Below are positions 60,552 through 64,000 of a stretch of DNA of 64,000 bases, in pieces. This stretch comes from Muraenolepis orangiensis (lineage: Eukaryota; Chordata; Actinopteri; Gadiformes; Muraenolepididae). Both the position numbers and the translations under genes were made by a program. The notes beneath the pieces are model-generated. The model saw only the letters and a program-made list of their open reading frames with translations. It was not told the origin of the DNA and made no database searches. Each line of letters starts with the position of its first letter. Position 1 is the stretch's first letter. The DNA is taken from the NCBI GenBank assembly GCA_027704905.1, contig CM051020.1:8437835-8501834 (forward strand). Reading direction: 5' to 3'.

Positions 60552-61019
60552 TTCTAGGGCACTCCGGAATGGGAACCCTTCATTTGGACTCCCAATTGAT
60601 AACCGAATGCTGTGCTGAATAAGAGACTGGAGACAAATTCATACAAAAAAAAAAAAAACACTTTTACCAAAACAACAATAACACTCAGATATACAAACAT
60701 ACGTGTGTAGACAAAACACCTGCAGAGAAACCTGCTTAATGGTCAAGTCTAATTAATCCATCCTTCACGGGTCATTTAAATCATTGGCAGTGGTTACACT
60801 AACTGCCTAAATTAGCATTCATTTGTTGACCCAAAACAGAGCATTTAGGCAGACATGACTGACCAATGAGATTGAAGACCTTTGTTTTTTTCAAAAACAC
60901 ATATTTATACCAGGGATAAACACTGCCACCTAGAGGCGAAGATAACGCGGGCAGCTAAATTACAGGCAAAAGTCCTTGTTTGAGTCATTGAGAATTGAGG
61001 GGCGTCCTGGACAACATGG

Positions 61020-61102
61020 TCACTCAGGGCTTTCTGCTTGTACCCAGGAGAAGAACATGACAGCGGGCACAGCTCCCAGGTTCTTGATGCTGTAGGCTTG
61101 TC
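61020..61102 (-). CDS. Gene 2 exon d (C-terminus, stop)
   Basis: Starts after TTCTGTACAG, completes the split Gly codon, and encodes QAYSIKNLGAVPAVMFFSWV then QAESPE and TGA. A clear poly-A signal was not found in the first few hundred bases downstream on the minus strand. Confidence 0.72.
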
Positions 61103-63479
61103 CTGTACAGAACGAGACACCAGAACAACCGTGATCAACAAGGGCTTCATCATTCACAGTGGCTGCCAGGTTTGTTTGTCATTTAAAATATATAAATATA
61201 AATATAAAAAACATTTCTTGCACTTGAAAGGGGAAAGAAATACAATTAAAACATGCGTGAAATGTCCATGAGGTTTTGCAGCACGTCTTCTCCAGCTCAG
61301 ACATGCGGCCAAAGTCTTCGCATCCCGAAAACATACCATTACTTAATAACTCTGAAGAACGAGACGTTTCAGAAGTGTTTGGAAAAACACACACAAACGT
61401 GGCTTCGTCCTGAAAAGACATCCAATTTGAGAAGCTGCATGCACATCCAAAAAATATTTGCCTTTTCCGTGAGAGTGTAATTATTCATACATAATAAAAG
61501 TGAAGCAGTGGTAGGATGCCAAAGTCGAGTGTTTCACTCAACCTTTTTTCAAAACGAGGCTTACGCCGTCGGAAGCGAGGGGCTAGGGGGTATATCCGCA
61601 AACAGCCCCCAATCCTCCATTACACCCATTCCATTCAGACAAAGGCCTTACACGTATACGTATGACCCTTGGCCATATGTCATATATTTCGGCTAATTGA
61701 AGTCACCACACATCTGGGTTTTGATTGGAGCGTTAATTGGACATACAAATCCAGAGATGTGACCTAAAACAGTACATATTTTAGTTATAAAGCGCCACCT
61801 TGTGGCAGCATTTGGATCCTAAGAAGCAGAACACCATGATGGTTGACATCCTCTGGTCCAGACCTTGCATTTTAGCTTAACGTGAGGTCAATCAGACAAT
61901 TGGTCCCAGAAATACAGCTGAATGTGTGTTTTTTCACGTTGTAAAATGCCCCTAGTGGCAAATGTTAGAATCCAAAATTTCCAAAAAAACGATAGGGTTC
62001 TTCCTCTTTGGGCGATAAATGGGTATCCCAAATATCAGAATGAAATTGTAAACTTTGTTTGAGTTACGGCGTTCACACGAAGGGCTTGCGGACGCGGCGG
62101 CGTGAAACCCATATAACAAATATGCTAAATCTGAAGTCACCCCGGTCTAAAATGTATTAAAAACACTCTGCATCCCTCTGACAGCCAACACAGGCACACG
62201 AGTGGGTGTTGTGAAAGTATGCCGTGCATCTGCAAATCAATTCCGCATATGCAGAATACTCTCCAATCAGGAGATACGTTTCGAGTTCTTTAAAAAGGGG
62301 CACCAGACACTTACCACACGGTACCAAGAAGGACTGGCCTGCGCTATGGTGGGAGTTCGTAGTGCCCAGCATCAGAGCCACGCAACTGGTCGCCATGAAG
62401 AACACCTTTGGTTTTAAAGGATGGAACAGAATAGGGAACGGAATTTAGGCTTAGGAGGAGACAAATTATATTCTAATTCTAATCCATAACATGAATTGTA
62501 GTATATCTTTTTTGCTCTGTATATATTATTTTAAAAGGAGTCAGACAGACAGCTCCTTACGGTTGTGGCAGAGTGGTCCACCCACAGGGGCTTCTTCATG
62601 TAGGAGCCCAGGATGATCTTCCCGTTGCACAGGGACTCTGAGCACATGTCCACCTGGAGGCCGATGGCCTGGCTTCGGTGGCAGAACCACTCAAAGACCT
62701 CCGGCCCCGGCGGCCTCGACTCCGCTGCAAGCAGAGGAGAAGAAGAAGAAGAAGAAGAAGAAGAAGAAGAAGAAGAGAGAGAGTAGATTTAGTAATTTGG
62801 CAGATGCATTTACACACAAGCGACTTACAGTGAACACAGATACGCGTCATTACAGGCTTAAACGTACATAATGGTTCGACAGAATACTTTCTTTGGCAAT
62901 TACACCGTCCAAATGTACACCAGAGGGAGATTCATCAACCAACTAAACAACATATGAAAGCACGCAACAGCTGTGGGTGATAGATCGCAAAATTTCAAAA
63001 GTAGAGCAATTAGCAGATTTCATTGGTGCTGGTCAGGGTATCTGCAGGTCTTTCAACCAGTTCAATTCAATACCTTTTTCATTTCTTACAACACAAGTTA
63101 ATAACCGTTTCACTGCCCAACAGGGAAAAGCGCATGAATTACATTGCCCTGTGTCTCAGGAGGCTATTCATCATATATATATATATATATATACACATAT
63201 GTATATACATATATACATATATATATACACAGTACATATATATATATACACATATATATATATACACACATACACATATATATATACATACATATACACA
63301 TATATATATATATATATACATATACACATATATATATACATATACACATATATATATACATATACACATATACATATATACACATATATACATATATATA
63401 CACACACACACACATATATATATGCATACATACATACACACACACATACATATGTATATATATATATATATATACACAC

Positions 63480-63523
<44 letters not shown>

Positions 63524-63980
63524 CACATAAAATACATACGTTGGGACATTCATTGGTTTGAGGTTCATCGTTTTTTCCCTCTCCCGACTTAATTAATTAA
63601 GACCTGTACAATTTTATTTGAAACATTTCAATGCCTCTTTTATTGAAGACTTTTTAAATATCCCTGCTCGTACCCTGGTGTCTGTATGGATACACTATCC
63701 TGTATCCATTGTGGCAACAGACGTCCCAACAGGCCACCACTCGATGGATGGTGTTTATTCACTTTGCGGCATTGGGTTTGCCACAGTGCTACGGTTACTA
63801 TCTTTAGATCAGTGGGTTCCTCACCCTGGGCAGGAACCAGCCACAGCTCAGCAAGCCAATCCCGGAGGTTGGCCTTGTCGTCCTCCTGCAGCACCATGGG
63901 AACCAGAGGGGGGGAGTAGAGCCCCAAGGACCGGCCGAGCAGATCGGACCGCGGGCTTCTGGTGGCCGGGGGGGGGACCA
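61020..63980 (-). CDS. Unidentified multi-exon host gene, last four exons
   Basis: Exons: a 63825-63980, b 62561-62724, c 62315-62405, d 61020-61102 (stop TGA at 61020-61022). All acceptors are AG and all donors GT with good context (GTGAGG, GTAAGG, GTAAGT). Phases 1, 0 and 1 join into one open frame of about 163 codons ending FSWVQAESPE-stop. Visible: an acidic/amphipathic stretch with DDKANLRDWLAELWLV in exon a, a Cys-bearing segment in exon b (FEWFCHRSQAIGLQVDMCSE), and hydrophobic runs in c (TTVFFMATSCVALML) and d (GAVPAVMFFSWV) that might be membrane-associated. I do not recognise the family. The N-terminal exons lie right of the window. The exon 1 end of gene 1 is about 33 kb downstream in the same orientation. 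Confidence 0.75.
61103..62314. other. Gene 2 intron c-d
   Basis: 1.2 kb without recognised repeats or exons. Confidence 0.55.
62315..62405 (-). CDS. Gene 2 exon c
   Basis: A 91-bp exon from ACCAAAG|GTG to GTG|GTAAGT, phase 0 to phase 1. It encodes VFFMATSCVALMLGTTNSHH then SAGQSFLVPC. The intron to exon b is only 155 bp. The acceptor has a modest pyrimidine tract. Confidence 0.75.
62561..62724 (-). CDS. Gene 2 exon b
   Basis: A 164-bp exon from CTTGCAG|CGGAG to ACAACC|GTAAGG, phase 1 to phase 0. It encodes PEVFEWFCHRSQAIGLQVDM and GKIILGSYMKKPLWVDHSAT. Its polypyrimidine tract is a (CTT)n microsatellite (plus 62736-62785). Confidence 0.78.
62736..62785. repeat. (AAG)n / (GA)n microsatellite at the exon b acceptor
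   Basis: About 50 bp of GAA units on the plus strand, reading (CUU)n in the gene 2 transcript. It ends about 12 nt from the acceptor. Confidence 0.93.
63171..63521. repeat. (TA)n / (TACA)n array
   Basis: About 350 bp of TATATA alternating with TACACA. Frames of I/Y/T/H through it are not genes. Confidence 0.95.
63825..63980 (-). CDS. Gene 2 exon a
   Basis: A 156-bp exon after TTTTCTGCCGCAG, entering with two bases of a split codon and ending Q + 1 base at AGG|GTGAGG. It encodes a proline/arginine-rich start, then LVPMVLQEDDKANLRDWLAE. The acceptor lies 20 bp from the window edge, so it is inferred from the local consensus only. Confidence 0.65.
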
Positions 63981-64000
63981 CTGCGGCAGAAAACGGGATG

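Larger units (their letters stand above)
62725..63824. other. Gene 2 intron a-b
   Basis: 1.1 kb holding the (AAG)n tract beside exon b, a SINE-like tail (about 62790-62850, minus) and a 350-bp TA/CA array. Confidence 0.6.

Noticed and set aside
63139..63592. Frames rich in Ile/Tyr/Thr/His on both strands, up to 194 codons
   Set aside because: TA/TACA array translation.

Overview
The window looks like a teleost (ray-finned fish) nuclear chromosome. It contains spliced host exons with canonical GT/AG borders, dense dinucleotide and tetranucleotide microsatellites, hAT elements and MITEs, tRNA-derived SINEs, fish-type L2/CR1, RTE and Jockey/I-like LINEs, and a Ty3/Gypsy fragment. There are no operons, no bacterial gene organisation and no CRISPR array. 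Almost every long open frame lies in a microsatellite or a transposon.

Two host genes can be supported, both on the minus strand. Gene 1 (1654-28194, continuing off the left edge) encodes the N-terminal half of a secretin-family (class B1) GPCR. Five phase-compatible exons give a signal peptide (28141-28194), the hormone-binding ectodomain (22916-23006, 16212-16322, 3267-3367) and TM1 (1654-1751). The best subtype match is VIPR1/VPAC1, with GHRHR the main alternative. A GC-rich promoter-like segment lies just upstream (28195-28410). Gene 2 (61020-63980, continuing off the right edge) contributes its last four exons, ending in a stop at 61020-61022. They splice into one frame, but I do not recognise the protein. 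Gene 2 lies upstream of gene 1 in head-to-tail order.

The introns of gene 1 carry small non-autonomous elements: two hAT elements with 8-bp target duplications (4532-5772 and 10728-11261), a MITE with 16-bp perfect terminal inverted repeats (21905-22581), SINEs, LINE 3' tails and microsatellites. The 33-kb intergenic space holds the larger elements. A pile-up of hAT elements spans 31955-38160; it includes a 3.3-kb composite with inverted minisatellite arms enclosing a 470-codon open reverse-transcriptase frame, and a hAT transposase relic interrupted by a Gypsy RNase H-LTR remnant. Next comes an apparently complete 3.36-kb RTE LINE (38171-41528) with a perfect 11-bp target duplication and one frameshift. 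Further right are two interleaved foldback repeats (46549-47482), a decayed L2 LINE (48190-50766), and an internally deleted second RTE copy (58150-58785, minus).

The strongest candidates for something undescribed are the hAT composite at 32269-35600, the MITE family represented at 21905-22581 and 41652-41897, and the A-B-A'-B' inverted-repeat arrangement at 46549-47482. Identities rest on reading motifs and boundaries by eye; no alignment or database search was run.
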